Origin: UBA4093 sp036676455
GTDB lineage: Bacteria; Cyanobacteriota; Sericytochromatia; S15B-MN24; UBA4093
Direction of reading: 5' to 3'
DNA length: 64,000 nt
Assembly: GCA_036676455.1 (NCBI GenBank)
Contig: JAKFCW010000067.1
Coordinates: forward strand, 1-64,000
Below the pieces are notes generated by a model. That model was not told the origin of the DNA and did no database searches. It was given only the letters and a program-made list of their open reading frames with translations. Made by a program: the position numbers and the translations under genes. Below are positions 17,780-26,519 of this stretch, piece by piece (the first letter of the stretch is position 1; each line of letters opens with the position of its first letter).

Positions 17780-20700
17780 ATGCAGCAACCTGGGAATACA
17801 GGGAAGATTAGCTTGCGCATCAAAGAAATCGACATCGACAACTTCAAGTCGTTCGCTCGGCCCACCAAGATTCAGTTCTTGGAGGGCTTCACTGCCATCA
17901 CGGGCCCCAACGGCTCCGGCAAGAGCAACGTCATCGACTCGATCCTCTTCTGCCTCGGCCTCTCCAACTCCAAGGCCCTGCGCGCCGAGAAGCTCACCGA
18001 CCTCATCAACCACAACACCGGCAAGCGCGAGGCCAAGGTCACCATCCGCTTCGGCGGGGGCACAGCCCCGGGGGGCAAGATCGCCGGGCCTGATGGGGCC
18101 GAGATCGAGGAGACCCTCGAGGCCGCCCGCCGTATCCGCGAGAACGACAACGGCTACGTCAGCACCTATTACCTCAACGGCAAGACCTGCACCCTTACCG
18201 AGCTCCACGACACCCTGCTGCGCTTCAAGGTAAGCCCCGCCGGCTACAACGTCGTCATGCAAGGCGACGTCTCGCGGATCATCACCATGACCGCCACCGA
18301 GCGACGCAAGATCATCGACGAGGTGGCCGGCGTCGCCGAGTTCGACGCCCGCGTCAACCAGGCCCAGAAGGAACTCGAAAAGGTCAACGAGCAAGAGGAC
18401 AAGTTCGCCCTCATCCTCTCCGAGATCACCGAGCGCCTCGTGCAGCTCCAGGGCGAGCGCGACCACGCCCTCAAGTACAAGACCCTGCGCGAGGAACGCG
18501 ATCGCCTCGAAGCCCTCTGCAAGCTCTCCGTCGTCTGGGACCTCAAGGCCAAGATCGCCGGCCTCGAAGAGATGATCACCTCCGCCGCCGCCCGCGAGGA
18601 GCAACTCCTTGCCGCCGTCCGCGAAGCCCAGGGGGCGCTGGAGCTCAAGCAGGGCGAGTACGAGGCCATCTCCGAGCAGATCCGCCAGAAGGGCGAGGAC
18701 GACCTGCTGGCGTTGCAGACCCAGCTCGAGGAGACCAAGGGCCAGATCGAGCGCGAACGCTCCGCCCGCGAGTTCCTCAACACCCAGCGCGCCGACCTCG
18801 AACGCCTGCAGGAGCGCGACGAGGAGCAGATCGAGCGCCATAACGCCCGCCTGGAAGACCTCGACGATCGCCGCAAGGACGCCGTCGAACGCCGCCAGCG
18901 CTACGAGGACGACCTCGTCAAGGCCAAGCAAACCTACGAGGAAGCCAACAAGGAGCTCGAAGCCCTCTACTCCACCCACCAGGAGTCCGCCAAGAAGGGC
19001 GCCGAGCTGCGCGCCCGCTACAACGCGGTCAAGGATCGCTACAACGAGGTCTGGCGCGAAAAGCTCCGGATCGAGGACTCCAGCCACCGCGCCTCCGAGC
19101 GGATCGAGGCCTGGAAGGCCGAGCTCGCCACCCACCAGGACGGCATCAAGGGCCTGGATAAGGAGATCGCTGCGCTCCAGGGTGCCGTCGAGGAGTACCA
19201 GGCCCGCCTGCGCGAAGACGAGAAGGACCTCACCGCCATCGGCGAGCGCCAGCGGCAGGCCCAGGGCGAGCTGGCCGAGTTCGAGGCGTCAGCCAACAAG
19301 GCGCGTGACGCCTACTTCCGGGCCGATGCCAAGATGAAGGCCTCCGAGGAGGGCTCCTTCGGCCGTGCAGTCGAGACCATCCTCAACGCGGGGATTCAAG
19401 GGGTTCATGGGACGCTGGCCCAGCTGGGATCGGCCGCGGACGAGTATGCGTCGGCGCTGGAAGTGGCGGCCGGCGGTAAGCTTCGCTTCATCGTGGTGGA
19501 CGACGACCGAATCGCCGCGCGTTGCATCGAGCTCCTCAAGGAGCGCCGGGCGGGACGCGCGACCTTCCTGCCCCTCAACAAGCTTCAGCCCCCGCGCCGG
19601 CTCATGCCCACGGGCGCGGACGGCGTGATCGGCTACGCCGTCAACCTCGTCGAGTTCGACCCCAAGTACGCGGCGGCCTTCCACCATGCCTTCGGCGAGA
19701 CCCTGATCGTCCGCCACATGGACCATGCCCGTCCCCTGATGGGCAAGCACCGCATGGTCACGCTCGAAGGCGACCTGCTGGAGCGCTCGGGCGCCATGAC
19801 GGGCGGCTCGGACGGCCGTTCGTCCAGCCTGCGTTTCACTGCGTCGATCGCCAAGGAGCTCGAAGAGGCCAAGGAGGTTTTCGAGGCCTCCCTCAAGCGG
19901 CTCGCCCGCCGCAAGGAATTGATCGAGACCATCGGGAAGGACGGCGAGGCCATCAAGCTCCGCCAGCGCGAGTCGCAGGACGGCATCCGCGAGAAGCAGT
20001 TCGAGCTCGCTGACCGCCAGCGCCGCATCCAGCAGATCCGCGACCAGATCGTCGGCATCGAGGGCCAGATGACCCTGGCCGAGACCGAGCACGAAGGCGT
20101 GGACGCCAAGCTCAGCGCCCTCGAGGAGCAGCTCGCCAAGCTGGACGAGGAGCAGGTGGACCTGGAACTCGCCATCTCGGACATCGACGAGCTGATCGAC
20201 GACGCCCGGGTCGAGGAGCTGAGCTCGACGGTCAACCGGCACGACTTCACCGTCAAGCAGCTGGAGTCGAACCGCAACAACTGCGACTTCACCCTCAAGG
20301 AGATCCAGCTCGAGGAAGAATCTATCAAGCAGGCGATCGCCCAGCTGACCGACGAGATGACACGCCGCAAGGAGTCTTTCGCCGAGCTGGAGGTCAAGGC
20401 CCAGACCATCGACGCGACCCTCAAGGCGTGCGCCGACACCCTGAGCGCCCTGGAGCGCCAGCGCGACGCCATGCGCGAGCGGCTCGGGCAGTTGCAGGTG
20501 GAGCGCGAGCGCAAGACCGAAGAACTGCGGCAGGCCGAAAAGGTCGTCGCCGACAAGCAGAAGGACATGGACCGCCTGATGGAGGGCGTCAACGCCACCC
20601 GCTCGCAGGTACAGGAGCTGCTGCCGCAGCTCTCGGAGATGGAGAACGAGCTCTGGCTGGCCGGGATCGAGCCGCCCAAGGAGCCTCCCGCTCCCGTGCC

Positions 20701-21388
20701 CACCGAGGAGCTCAAGCGGCAGATCTCGCGCCTGGAAGGCCGCATGCGGGACATGGAACCCGTCAACATGCTGGCCATCGAGGCGTTCGACCGCGAATCC
20801 GCCCGCCAGGCCGACCTGCATGAGAAGGTCGACAAGCTTCGCGAGGAGCGGCTGTCGATCATGGAGCGGATCGAGCAGATCAGCTTGCAGAAGAAGACCA
20901 GCTTCATGCTGGCGTTCGATCAGGTCAGCAGCAACTTCTCGGACATCTTCTCGGAGCTGGCAGCTGGTACCGGCATGCTGGTGCTGGAGAACCCCGAGGA
21001 CCCGTTCGACGGCGGTCTGATCATCCGGGCGCAGCCCAAGGACAAGAAGATGCAGCGTCTGGAGGCCATGAGCGGCGGCGAGAAGTCGCTGACGGCCCTG
21101 GCGTTCCTCTTCGCGTTCCAGCGCTACCAGCCGGCGCCGTTCTACGCCTTCGACGAGGTGGACGCGGCCCTGGACGGGGTGAACGCGGAGCGACTGGCGG
21201 TCATGCTGCAGACGCAGGCCCAGGTGGCGCAGTGTATCGTGATCTCGCACCGGCGGCCGATGCTGGAGCGCTCGGACCAGACCATCGGCATCTCGGCACG
21301 TACCGACGGCGCCACCCGGGTGCTGGGCGTGAAGTGGGGCGGCGGAAAGTCGGCCGAGACGGTCGTGCCCCAAGAGGCCGCCACCTAG
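17780..21388 (+). CDS. smc: Chromosome segregation protein SMC
   Basis: The core ATPase of bacterial condensin, which works with ScpA and ScpB (encoded just downstream) to compact and separate chromosomes. 1202 residues, normal for SMC. The N-terminal ATPase lobe has Walker A GPNGSGKSN at residues 42-50. Two long coiled coils follow on each side of a hinge domain (about 525-640, GRAVETILNAGIQGVHGTL to GRATFLPLNK). The C-terminal lobe carries the ABC signature SGGEKSLTALAF near 1097 and Walker B FYAFDEVDAALDG near 1121. An internal TTG at 17813 (LRIKEIDIDNFKSF) has a better ribosome-binding site, AGGGAAG at 17800-17806, than the ATG at 17780. It matches where most SMC proteins begin, so the true start may be there. 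The gene sits between the two copies of the small lipoprotein gene. Confidence 0.96.
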   Translation: MQQPGNTGKISLRIKEIDIDNFKSFARPTKIQFLEGFTAITGPNGSGKSNVIDSILFCLGLSNSKALRAEKLTDLINHNTGKREAKVTIRFGGGTAPGGKIAGPDGAEIEETLEAARRIRENDNGYVSTYYLNGKTCTLTELHDTLLRFKVSPAGYNVVMQGDVSRIITMTATERRKIIDEVAGVAEFDARVNQAQKELEKVNEQEDKFALILSEITERLVQLQGERDHALKYKTLREERDRLEALCKLSVVWDLKAKIAGLEEMITSAAAREEQLLAAVREAQGALELKQGEYEAISEQIRQKGEDDLLALQTQLEETKGQIERERSAREFLNTQRADLERLQERDEEQIERHNARLEDLDDRRKDAVERRQRYEDDLVKAKQTYEEANKELEALYSTHQESAKKGAELRARYNAVKDRYNEVWREKLRIEDSSHRASERIEAWKAELATHQDGIKGLDKEIAALQGAVEEYQARLREDEKDLTAIGERQRQAQGELAEFEASANKARDAYFRADAKMKASEEGSFGRAVETILNAGIQGVHGTLAQLGSAADEYASALEVAAGGKLRFIVVDDDRIAARCIELLKERRAGRATFLPLNKLQPPRRLMPTGADGVIGYAVNLVEFDPKYAAAFHHAFGETLIVRHMDHARPLMGKHRMVTLEGDLLERSGAMTGGSDGRSSSLRFTASIAKELEEAKEVFEASLKRLARRKELIETIGKDGEAIKLRQRESQDGIREKQFELADRQRRIQQIRDQIVGIEGQMTLAETEHEGVDAKLSALEEQLAKLDEEQVDLELAISDIDELIDDARVEELSSTVNRHDFTVKQLESNRNNCDFTLKEIQLEEESIKQAIAQLTDEMTRRKESFAELEVKAQTIDATLKACADTLSALERQRDAMRERLGQLQVERERKTEELRQAEKVVADKQKDMDRLMEGVNATRSQVQELLPQLSEMENELWLAGIEPPKEPPAPVPTEELKRQISRLEGRMRDMEPVNMLAIEAFDRESARQADLHEKVDKLREERLSIMERIEQISLQKKTSFMLAFDQVSSNFSDIFSELAAGTGMLVLENPEDPFDGGLIIRAQPKDKKMQRLEAMSGGEKSLTALAFLFAFQRYQPAPFYAFDEVDAALDGVNAERLAVMLQTQAQVAQCIVISHRRPMLERSDQTIGISARTDGATRVLGVKWGGGKSAETVVPQEAAT

Positions 21389-21411
21389 CGATTCCGCTTA
21401 AAGGTTTCCTG

Positions 21412-21830
21412 TCAGAGAGAATCGGACCGCGTGGCAGCGAACGACGCCACCACCGTTTCCTCGGTCCAGCTCTCATCGCTGCACCGTTCGGTGAAGCTTG
21501 CCAAGGTATCGTTTTCACAGCCGAATTTCCAGCCGTTGATGAGCAGGTAGGCGTTGGTGGCCGCGACGGCAATCCGTTTGTTTCCATCCGCGAAGCCATG
21601 GATTTTGGCGGGCCCGAAGAAGAGGCCCCCTGCTTGCTCGAGAAGGTCGGCACCTTCGTCGTGGGCCTTGTTCCGAGGACGGTTGACGGCACTCTCCGCG
21701 AGGCCAAACCCTTGGGGACCGTTGAACCCTGGTTTGCCCCCACGCCGATCGATCGCCAGCTCATGGATCCGATGACGTCTTCGACTTCCAGCAGGCTTCC
21801 TCGGATCGGGGGCCCTCCTGAGTCTTGACC
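21412..21830 (-). pseudogene. doc: Doc/Fic-family toxin gene, frameshifted remnant
   Basis: Reading minus from about 21768 to the stop TGA at 21412-21414 gives an unbroken frame beginning IHELAIDRRGGKPGF. It contains HGFADGNKRIAVAATNAYL, the Fic/Doc active-site motif HxFxDGNKR, near its middle. This is the death-on-curing toxin family, which phosphorylates EF-Tu in known members. The upstream part (LLEVEDVI) is in a different frame: one base is missing just before IHE. No start codon or antitoxin gene is recognisable. The gene is therefore broken at its 5' end, although the catalytic motif itself is intact. It lies convergent to smc, 23 bases after its stop. A genuine short product from an internal GTG/TTG cannot be ruled out. 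Confidence 0.72.
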
Positions 21831-21844
21831 GTATGGGTCCTTGT

Positions 21845-22545
21845 TATGACTTCACAATGTTGCTTGATTGTGATATCAATACCATGCTTGCTCGACATGT
21901 CATGGGGGGGAGGTGCTCATGCGCACGACTGGCAGTCTGGGTTGGGCATGGTTCCTTAATCTCGCCATTCCGATGATACTGCTCGGCTTTGCCTACGGCT
22001 GTGGCGGCGAGGCGTTCATCGGGGGTGAGCCGCTTCGCCCCTCGAGCACGGCGCTCGAGGGGCGAAGGCTCGCCGAGGGATTGGCTTCGCGATGGGATGC
22101 CTCAGCGCGGTTGGTGGCGGTGGCGGGCTGGCGGGTGCGGCGGGATGGGCGCCTTGCCGAGAAGCCCAGCAGCCTCTGGGTTTACACGTTCAGCCGGCCA
22201 GCGGATGGCTCATTCTATGAGGTGAGGCGGGACGGGCGCGGGACGGTGGACGCGGGGCCGGTGGCGGCATTTCGAGGGCAGGCCCTCTGGGAGGAGCCGA
22301 TTGACCTCTGGCGGGTGGACAGCCCTGCAGTGGCCGCACAGGTGATGCAGGCCCAGGTGCCGGTCGGCGAGGAACTTGAGATGCAGCTCACGCGGGACGG
22401 AGTCTGGCGGGTGAACACGGAGGACGGGCGGTTTCTGAGGGAGATCCAGATCGATGCTGCGTCTGGGAAGCGCCTCCTTTAGGGGGTGACCTTCGTTAAG
22501 TTTTGTCCCTGTGCGCCGAGCCACAGCCGGGGCGCGATTAAAATG
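21845..22545 (+). repeat. Duplicated block, copy 2 (lipoprotein gene with flanks)
   Basis: Partner of 16900-17600, in the same orientation. The shared downstream end reaches the TAAAAT hexamer (22539-22544), a possible -10 box just before scpA; the other copy has the same hexamer ahead of smc. Confidence 0.72.
21919..22482 (+). CDS. Putative lipoprotein of unknown function, copy 2
   Basis: A 187-residue protein that I do not recognise. The start ATG at 21919 follows GGAGGT (21909-21914) by 4 bases; an in-frame GTG two codons earlier lies inside that site and is rejected. The N-terminus (SLGWAWFLNLAIPMILLGFA, then YGCGGEAF) is a hydrophobic leader ending at Cys, a weak lipobox, so export and lipidation are likely but not certain. 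The remainder reads as a small beta-rich domain: LVAVAGWRVRRDGR, SLWVYTFSRPADGSFYEV, then LTRDGVWRVNTEDGRFLREI and QIDAASGKRLL. The last stretch resembles PepSY-like or YpeB-like pieces, but this is weak. It is preserved intact while its paralogue ahead of smc is frameshifted. It precedes scpA by about 110 bases. Confidence 0.7.
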   Translation: MRTTGSLGWAWFLNLAIPMILLGFAYGCGGEAFIGGEPLRPSSTALEGRRLAEGLASRWDASARLVAVAGWRVRRDGRLAEKPSSLWVYTFSRPADGSFYEVRRDGRGTVDAGPVAAFRGQALWEEPIDLWRVDSPAVAAQVMQAQVPVGEELEMQLTRDGVWRVNTEDGRFLREIQIDAASGKRLL

Positions 22546-22595
22546 GTAAGGTCCCCAGGCGTCGCCGTGGCGGATGATTGGGGAGGGAGGGCGTC

Positions 22596-23402
22596 ATGGA
22601 ACCCATATCGAGCATCGAGGTCGCGACGGTTTCGGTCGAGGCCGAGCTTTCTCCGGAAGCCGCCCTCACGGGCGATCGCGGCATCGACGTGCTCGTCGAC
22701 CTCGCCAAGGCCGGCCAGATTGACCCCTGGAACATCGACATCATCGACGTCACCGACAAGTACCTGCGCACGCTGGACGTCACCAAGGAAGCCGACCTGC
22801 GCCTCTCGGGGCGGGCCCTTTTCTACGCGGCCGTGTTGCTGCGCCTCAAGAGCGAGGCCCTCGAGGAAGCCGACGACGCGGCCGTCAACGGCTTCGAGGA
22901 CGATCACCTCGACTACGACGAGGACGACGGCGACATGGTGATCCGGCCCGCGATGAACATTCTGGACCGGGCGATCGCCCGCCGCACCAGCGCCAAGCAG
23001 CCCCGCAAGCGTCCCACCACCCTGGTCGAGCTGATCGCCGAGCTGCAGCGCCTGGAGCAGCTGGAGCGCGAGGGAGCCATGGAGCGGGTGGGCGCCATGC
23101 GCCGCGATCGCCAGGTCTCCGAGACCACCGAGCAGATGGTGGAGCGGCTGGTTCACAGCGAGGACCTCGAAGGCGACGTGGGGCGCCTGGAGCTGCTGCT
23201 CACCGAGTGGCTGACTGCCGGCAACGGGCTCACCTTGTCGGAGCTCTTCGAGTACCACGCGGATCCGCGCGGGACCTTCCTCGCGCTCTTGTTCCTGGAC
23301 GCGCGTGGTAAGATCAACCTGATCCAAGAAGAGCTTTACCACGGCGACATCGCCATCACCCCGGAGAATCTGACTGCCCATGGCCAGGACCGCGCGGCGT
23401 AA
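22596..23402 (+). CDS. scpA: Segregation and condensation protein A
   Basis: The kleisin subunit of bacterial condensin, bridging the SMC heads. 268 residues from the ATG at 22596, chosen for the strong GGGAGG ribosome-binding site (22581-22590). The N-terminal kleisin domain reads DVLVDLAKAGQIDPWNIDII, DVTDKYLRTLD, then LSGRALFYAAVLLRLKSEAL, a very conserved ScpA block. An acidic linker (DDDHLDYDEDDGD-like, about 110-125) follows. The C-terminal winged helix (about 215-268) contains LSELFEYHADPRGTFLALL and LFLDARGKINLIQEEL, which docks onto the SMC head. The 3' end overlaps scpB by 23 bases, so the two are coupled. It lies downstream of smc with only the small lipoprotein gene and a toxin remnant between, an arrangement consistent with a functional unit. 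Confidence 0.94.
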   Translation: MEPISSIEVATVSVEAELSPEAALTGDRGIDVLVDLAKAGQIDPWNIDIIDVTDKYLRTLDVTKEADLRLSGRALFYAAVLLRLKSEALEEADDAAVNGFEDDHLDYDEDDGDMVIRPAMNILDRAIARRTSAKQPRKRPTTLVELIAELQRLEQLEREGAMERVGAMRRDRQVSETTEQMVERLVHSEDLEGDVGRLELLLTEWLTAGNGLTLSELFEYHADPRGTFLALLFLDARGKINLIQEELYHGDIAITPENLTAHGQDRAA

Positions 23403-23940
23403 AGACGCCCAGCTTCCGCTGCTGACTTCCAACGAGCTGATCCCGTACGTGGAGGCGGCGCTCTTCGCGACGGCCAACCCGATCAGCCTGGACGAGCTTG
23501 CCGACATGCTCGGCGAGGGCAAGCGCAAGGTGAAGATCGCCCTCGACCGCCTGATCGAGGATTACGACGCTCGTCCCAACACCGCCCTGGAGATCGACGA
23601 ATCGGATGCCGGCTACATCCTCGCGGTGAAGACCTCCTACGGCAAGGTCGTGGAGCGGCTGGTTCCCATGGAGCTGAGCCAGGGCGCCCTGCGCACGCTG
23701 TCGCTGATCGCGGTGAAGCAGCCTATCTTGCAGACGATGCTGATTGAGCTGCGCGGCAGCTCGGCTTACGACCACATCAAGGAGCTGATCGAGCACGGGC
23801 TGATCGTCAAGGAGCCTCAGGGGAGGTCCTTCCTGTTGAAGACCTCCCCCAAGTTCGCGGATTACTTCAAGGTCGACAAGGAAACCATCGAGCGGCACCT
23901 CGATTCGCTCAAACCGGAGAACGACGCCTCCGACGCGTAA
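23380..23940 (+). CDS. scpB: Segregation and condensation protein B
   Basis: The KITE subunit of the SMC-ScpA-ScpB complex, which dimerises and binds ScpA. 186 residues, typical length. Two winged-helix domains are visible. The first is about 20-95 (YVEAALFATANPISLDELAD, KVKIALDRLIEDY, GYILAVKTSYGKVVERL). The second is about 100-175 (LSQGALRTLSLIAVKQPILQ, IELRGSSAYDHIKELIEHGL, GRSFLLKTSPKFADYF). LRTLSLIAVKQPI and RGSSAYDHIKEL are the usual conserved ScpB blocks. A basic N-terminal tail MARTARRK precedes. It starts within the last codons of scpA (ATG at 23380). The gene is followed by a family A palindromic element rather than a recognisable intrinsic terminator. Confidence 0.94.
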   Translation: MARTARRKDAQLPLLTSNELIPYVEAALFATANPISLDELADMLGEGKRKVKIALDRLIEDYDARPNTALEIDESDAGYILAVKTSYGKVVERLVPMELSQGALRTLSLIAVKQPILQTMLIELRGSSAYDHIKELIEHGLIVKEPQGRSFLLKTSPKFADYFKVDKETIERHLDSLKPENDASDA

Positions 23941-23945
23941 GCGCC

Positions 23946-24015
23946 CCGGATTCCCGCTTTCGCGGGAATGACGGAGTGTCGTCACCCCCGCCCCCCGTTT
24001 TCACGGGGGTGACGG
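23946..24015. repeat. Dispersed palindromic element, family A, paired
   Basis: CCGGATTCCCGC/GCGGGAATGACGG followed by a diverged CGTCACCCCCG/CGGGGGTGACGG half, between the convergent scpB and PRC-barrel genes. It could also act as a bidirectional transcription terminator. Confidence 0.8.
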
Positions 24016-24036
24016 GCGGGGGTTCAGTGAGTGGCT

Positions 24037-24735
24037 TTATAAGGTGGTGACCTTCCTCAAGCGCTCGGCGGTTTGCGGCGAGAGCTCGTGCAGCGCGCGA
24101 ATCACCTCGTCCAGGCTGGAAATCGGCCGCATGTCGATGATCGCCTGGGCCAGGCTCGGGCCGATCCCGTTGATCTCCTCGAGCTCTTCCTTGCCGGCCG
24201 TATTCAGGTTGATCAGGTGCGCCCCCGAGCGGGCGGCCTTGTCGAAGGCTAGCGGGTTCATCTCGCGCACGCGCAGGTCGTCCTGGGCGCGCTGCCGGCG
24301 CGCTGCGCGGATCATCCGGTCCTGGGTCTCCAGGCGGCCTTCCTGCCAGCGCTGCATCAGCAGCTGCAGCGGCAGCCGGACGGGAAGCGTCGCGAGGTTC
24401 CAGGCCATCCCCACCAGGTCGGGCCCCCGGCGGTACTCCGGGCTGGCGGCCACCTGGGAGAGGCGTGCCTTCAGGTGAATCTGGTTGGTGTCGGGCGAGA
24501 CCTGATCCACCCAGTCGATGGGGATCAGGACGTCGCGCTGGAAGAGGAAGCCGCGTCTCACGATCAGGTGCGTGATCTCGTCCGAGTGCGGCCGGACGCC
24601 GATCATGTCCAGCTGGCCGGCGATGCCGTCAGGAGAGACGACCTCGGCCCCGGGCATGTGGTCCAGCGCGCTGAGGTCGCGTAGCGTATCGGCGGACGTG
24701 TGTTTTGCCGATGACTCTTTAGCGGGCGTCTCCAT
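24037..24735 (-). CDS. PRC-barrel and helix-hairpin-helix protein
   Basis: A 232-residue soluble protein. Residues 20-85 form a PRC-barrel (GAEVVSPDGIAGQLDMIGVR, EITHLIVRRGFLFQRDVLIP), a small beta-barrel known from the photosynthetic reaction centre H subunit and from RimM. Residues 165-232 hold a ComEA-type helix-hairpin-helix pair (LINLNTAGKEELEEINGIGP, SLAQAIIDMRPISSLDEVI). These motifs normally bind DNA backbones non-specifically or mediate protein contacts. The middle is basic and probably helical. The start is set at the ATG 24733-24735, because AGGAGG lies 5 bases before it; a longer in-frame ATG at 24756 is less likely. The combination is unusual, and the cellular role (DNA binding at the membrane, stress or competence) cannot be deduced. 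Transcribed convergently to scpB. Confidence 0.82.
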   Translation of the reverse strand: METPAKESSAKHTSADTLRDLSALDHMPGAEVVSPDGIAGQLDMIGVRPHSDEITHLIVRRGFLFQRDVLIPIDWVDQVSPDTNQIHLKARLSQVAASPEYRRGPDLVGMAWNLATLPVRLPLQLLMQRWQEGRLETQDRMIRAARRQRAQDDLRVREMNPLAFDKAARSGAHLINLNTAGKEELEEINGIGPSLAQAIIDMRPISSLDEVIRALHELSPQTAERLRKVTTL

Positions 24736-24876
24736 GCAGTCCTCCTCCATCCTCACTCATCGACAGGTTACAAAAAGTAAAGCGCGCTGACAACCCTCGC
24801 TTCCCATGCCGTGCGGGAGCGGGCCCGCCTTTTGGTAGAATAGGGAACGAATCAAGCCTTTCATCGAGGGAGACCC

Positions 24877-26382
24877 ATGACCGTGACCGGATACCAGCCT
24901 CAACCGTCGACCTATGCCGTGACGAATCCCGAGGTGCGCCTGCGCTTCGCGCCCAGCCCCACCGGCTACCTGCACGTGGGCGGAGCCCGCACCGCCCTCT
25001 TCAACTGGTTATATGCCCGCCACCTGGGCGGAACCTTCGTGCTGCGCATCGAGGACACCGACGTCGCCCGCTCCACCGAGGAGTCCGTCCAGGCGATCCT
25101 CGACGGCATGACCTGGCTTGGCTTGAACTGGGACGAGGGCCCCGGCGTCGGCGGACCCTACGGTCCGTACTTCCAGATGCAGCGCCTCGATACCTACGAG
25201 ACCGCCGCCAAGCAGCTGCTCAACTCCGGGCACGCCTACCACTGCTTCTGCAGCAAGGAAGAGCTCGAATCGATGCGCGAGGCCGCCACGGCCAAGGGCG
25301 AGGCCTTCTCCTACCCCGGCCGCTGCCGCAACCTCGTGCCCGACATCGTCCAGAAGTACATCGACGAGGGCCGCAAACCGGTCATCCGCTTCCAGGTGCC
25401 CACCACCGGTGAGACCGTCCTCGACGACCTGGTGCACGGGCCCATCACCTTCCGCAACGACCAGCTCGACGACTTCGTCATCGTGAAGGCCGACGGCGTT
25501 CCCACCTACAACTTCGCCGTCGTGATCGACGACGCCCTCATGAAGATCTCGCACGTCCTGCGCGGGGATGACCACGTCTCCAACACCCCCAAACAGATCC
25601 TGATCTACCAGGCGCTCGGCTACGCGCTGCCCCGCTTCGGCCACATCCCCATGATCCTCGGCTCGGACCGCGCGCGCCTCTCCAAGCGCCACGGCGCCAC
25701 CTCGGTCATGGCCTACGAGGAGGCCGGCTACCTCTCTGACGGCTTCGTGAACTACCTCTCGCGCCTCGGCTGGGGCCACGGCGACCAGGAGCTCTTCACC
25801 CGCCAGGAGCTGATCGACTTCTTCGACATCCCGGCCATCAACAAGACCGCCGCCGTCTTCGACTCCGTCAAGCTCGACTGGGTCAACTCCCAGTGGCTGA
25901 AGCTGACGCCCGCCGAAGAGCTGGCCCGCCTGCTGCGGCCCCGCCTCCTCAAGCGCGGCTGGCTGGATGCCAGCAAGCCGGATGGCGGCAAGTCCGACGC
26001 CTGGCTCGCGGCTCTGGTCGACCTCACCAAGGAGCGCACCAAGACCCTCGAGGAGATGGCTGACTACGCCAAGTTCTTCTTCGACGTCGAGCTCGCCTAC
26101 GACGCCGAGTCGGTCCAGAAGTTCCTGACCGCCGAGACTCGGCCCATCCTCGAAGGCCTGATCGATGCGTTCTCCGCCGAGACCGACTGGACGGCCGCGC
26201 GCATCGAAGGCATCTTCAAGGACCTGGCGACCAAGATGGGACTCAAGGCGGGCGGCGTCATCCAGCCGGCCCGCGTGGCGCTGGCCGGATCCAAGGTCAG
26301 CCCAGGCATGTACGAGACCGCCGAGCTGATGGGCAAGGAGCTGGTGCTCAAGCGCCTGCGGCATGCCCTGACCCTGATCTAA
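24877..26382 (+). CDS. gltX: Glutamyl-tRNA synthetase
   Basis: Charges tRNA-Glu with glutamate in the cytoplasm. 501 residues. The class I signature FAPSPTGYLHVGGARTALF puts the HIGH-type motif (HVGG) at 33-36. The KMSKS equivalent is RLSKRHG near residue 266. The catalytic Rossmann domain is about 20-330, followed by an all-helical anticodon-binding region with the typical late stretch KAGGVIQPARVALAGSKVSP. The ATG at 24877 has GGGAGA 6 bases upstream. A TAGAAT hexamer at 24836-24841 may be the -10 box, without a clear -35. Whether it also charges tRNA-Gln for the GatCAB route cannot be read without the anticodon-pocket comparison. A hairpin at 26423-26465 follows the gene. Confidence 0.96.
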   Translation: MTVTGYQPQPSTYAVTNPEVRLRFAPSPTGYLHVGGARTALFNWLYARHLGGTFVLRIEDTDVARSTEESVQAILDGMTWLGLNWDEGPGVGGPYGPYFQMQRLDTYETAAKQLLNSGHAYHCFCSKEELESMREAATAKGEAFSYPGRCRNLVPDIVQKYIDEGRKPVIRFQVPTTGETVLDDLVHGPITFRNDQLDDFVIVKADGVPTYNFAVVIDDALMKISHVLRGDDHVSNTPKQILIYQALGYALPRFGHIPMILGSDRARLSKRHGATSVMAYEEAGYLSDGFVNYLSRLGWGHGDQELFTRQELIDFFDIPAINKTAAVFDSVKLDWVNSQWLKLTPAEELARLLRPRLLKRGWLDASKPDGGKSDAWLAALVDLTKERTKTLEEMADYAKFFFDVELAYDAESVQKFLTAETRPILEGLIDAFSAETDWTAARIEGIFKDLATKMGLKAGGVIQPARVALAGSKVSPGMYETAELMGKELVLKRLRHALTLI

Positions 26383-26422
26383 ATCTTCCGCTTCAAGTCG
26401 GGGCTTTTTCGGTATACAGAAG

Positions 26423-26465
26423 AGAGCATCCAACGGATCTTCTTAAGGGTTGGGTTGGATGCTCT
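26423..26465 (+). promoter_or_regulatory. 12-bp perfect hairpin of unknown role
   Basis: AGAGCATCCAAC (26423-26434) pairs perfectly with GTTGGATGCTCT (26454-26465) around a 19-base loop. A second small hairpin GCCCC/GGGGC (26467-26481) follows at once. There is no T-run, so a plain intrinsic terminator is unlikely. It lies between gltX and the start of a three-gene operon, and could be a leader structure or a processing signal. Confidence 0.5.
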
Positions 26466-26519
26466 AAGCCCCGGCTTGGGGCGGATGCGACCGCCACTCC
26501 AATCGCCAGCAGGAGTCTC

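Noticed and set aside
19289..21373. Long antisense open frame (about 694 codons) opposite smc
   Set aside because: It mirrors the third-position GC bias of smc, is rich in Leu/Gly/Arg/Asp in low-complexity order, has no ribosome-binding site and resembles no protein. Similar mirror frames lie opposite gltX, the 570-residue gene and cphA.
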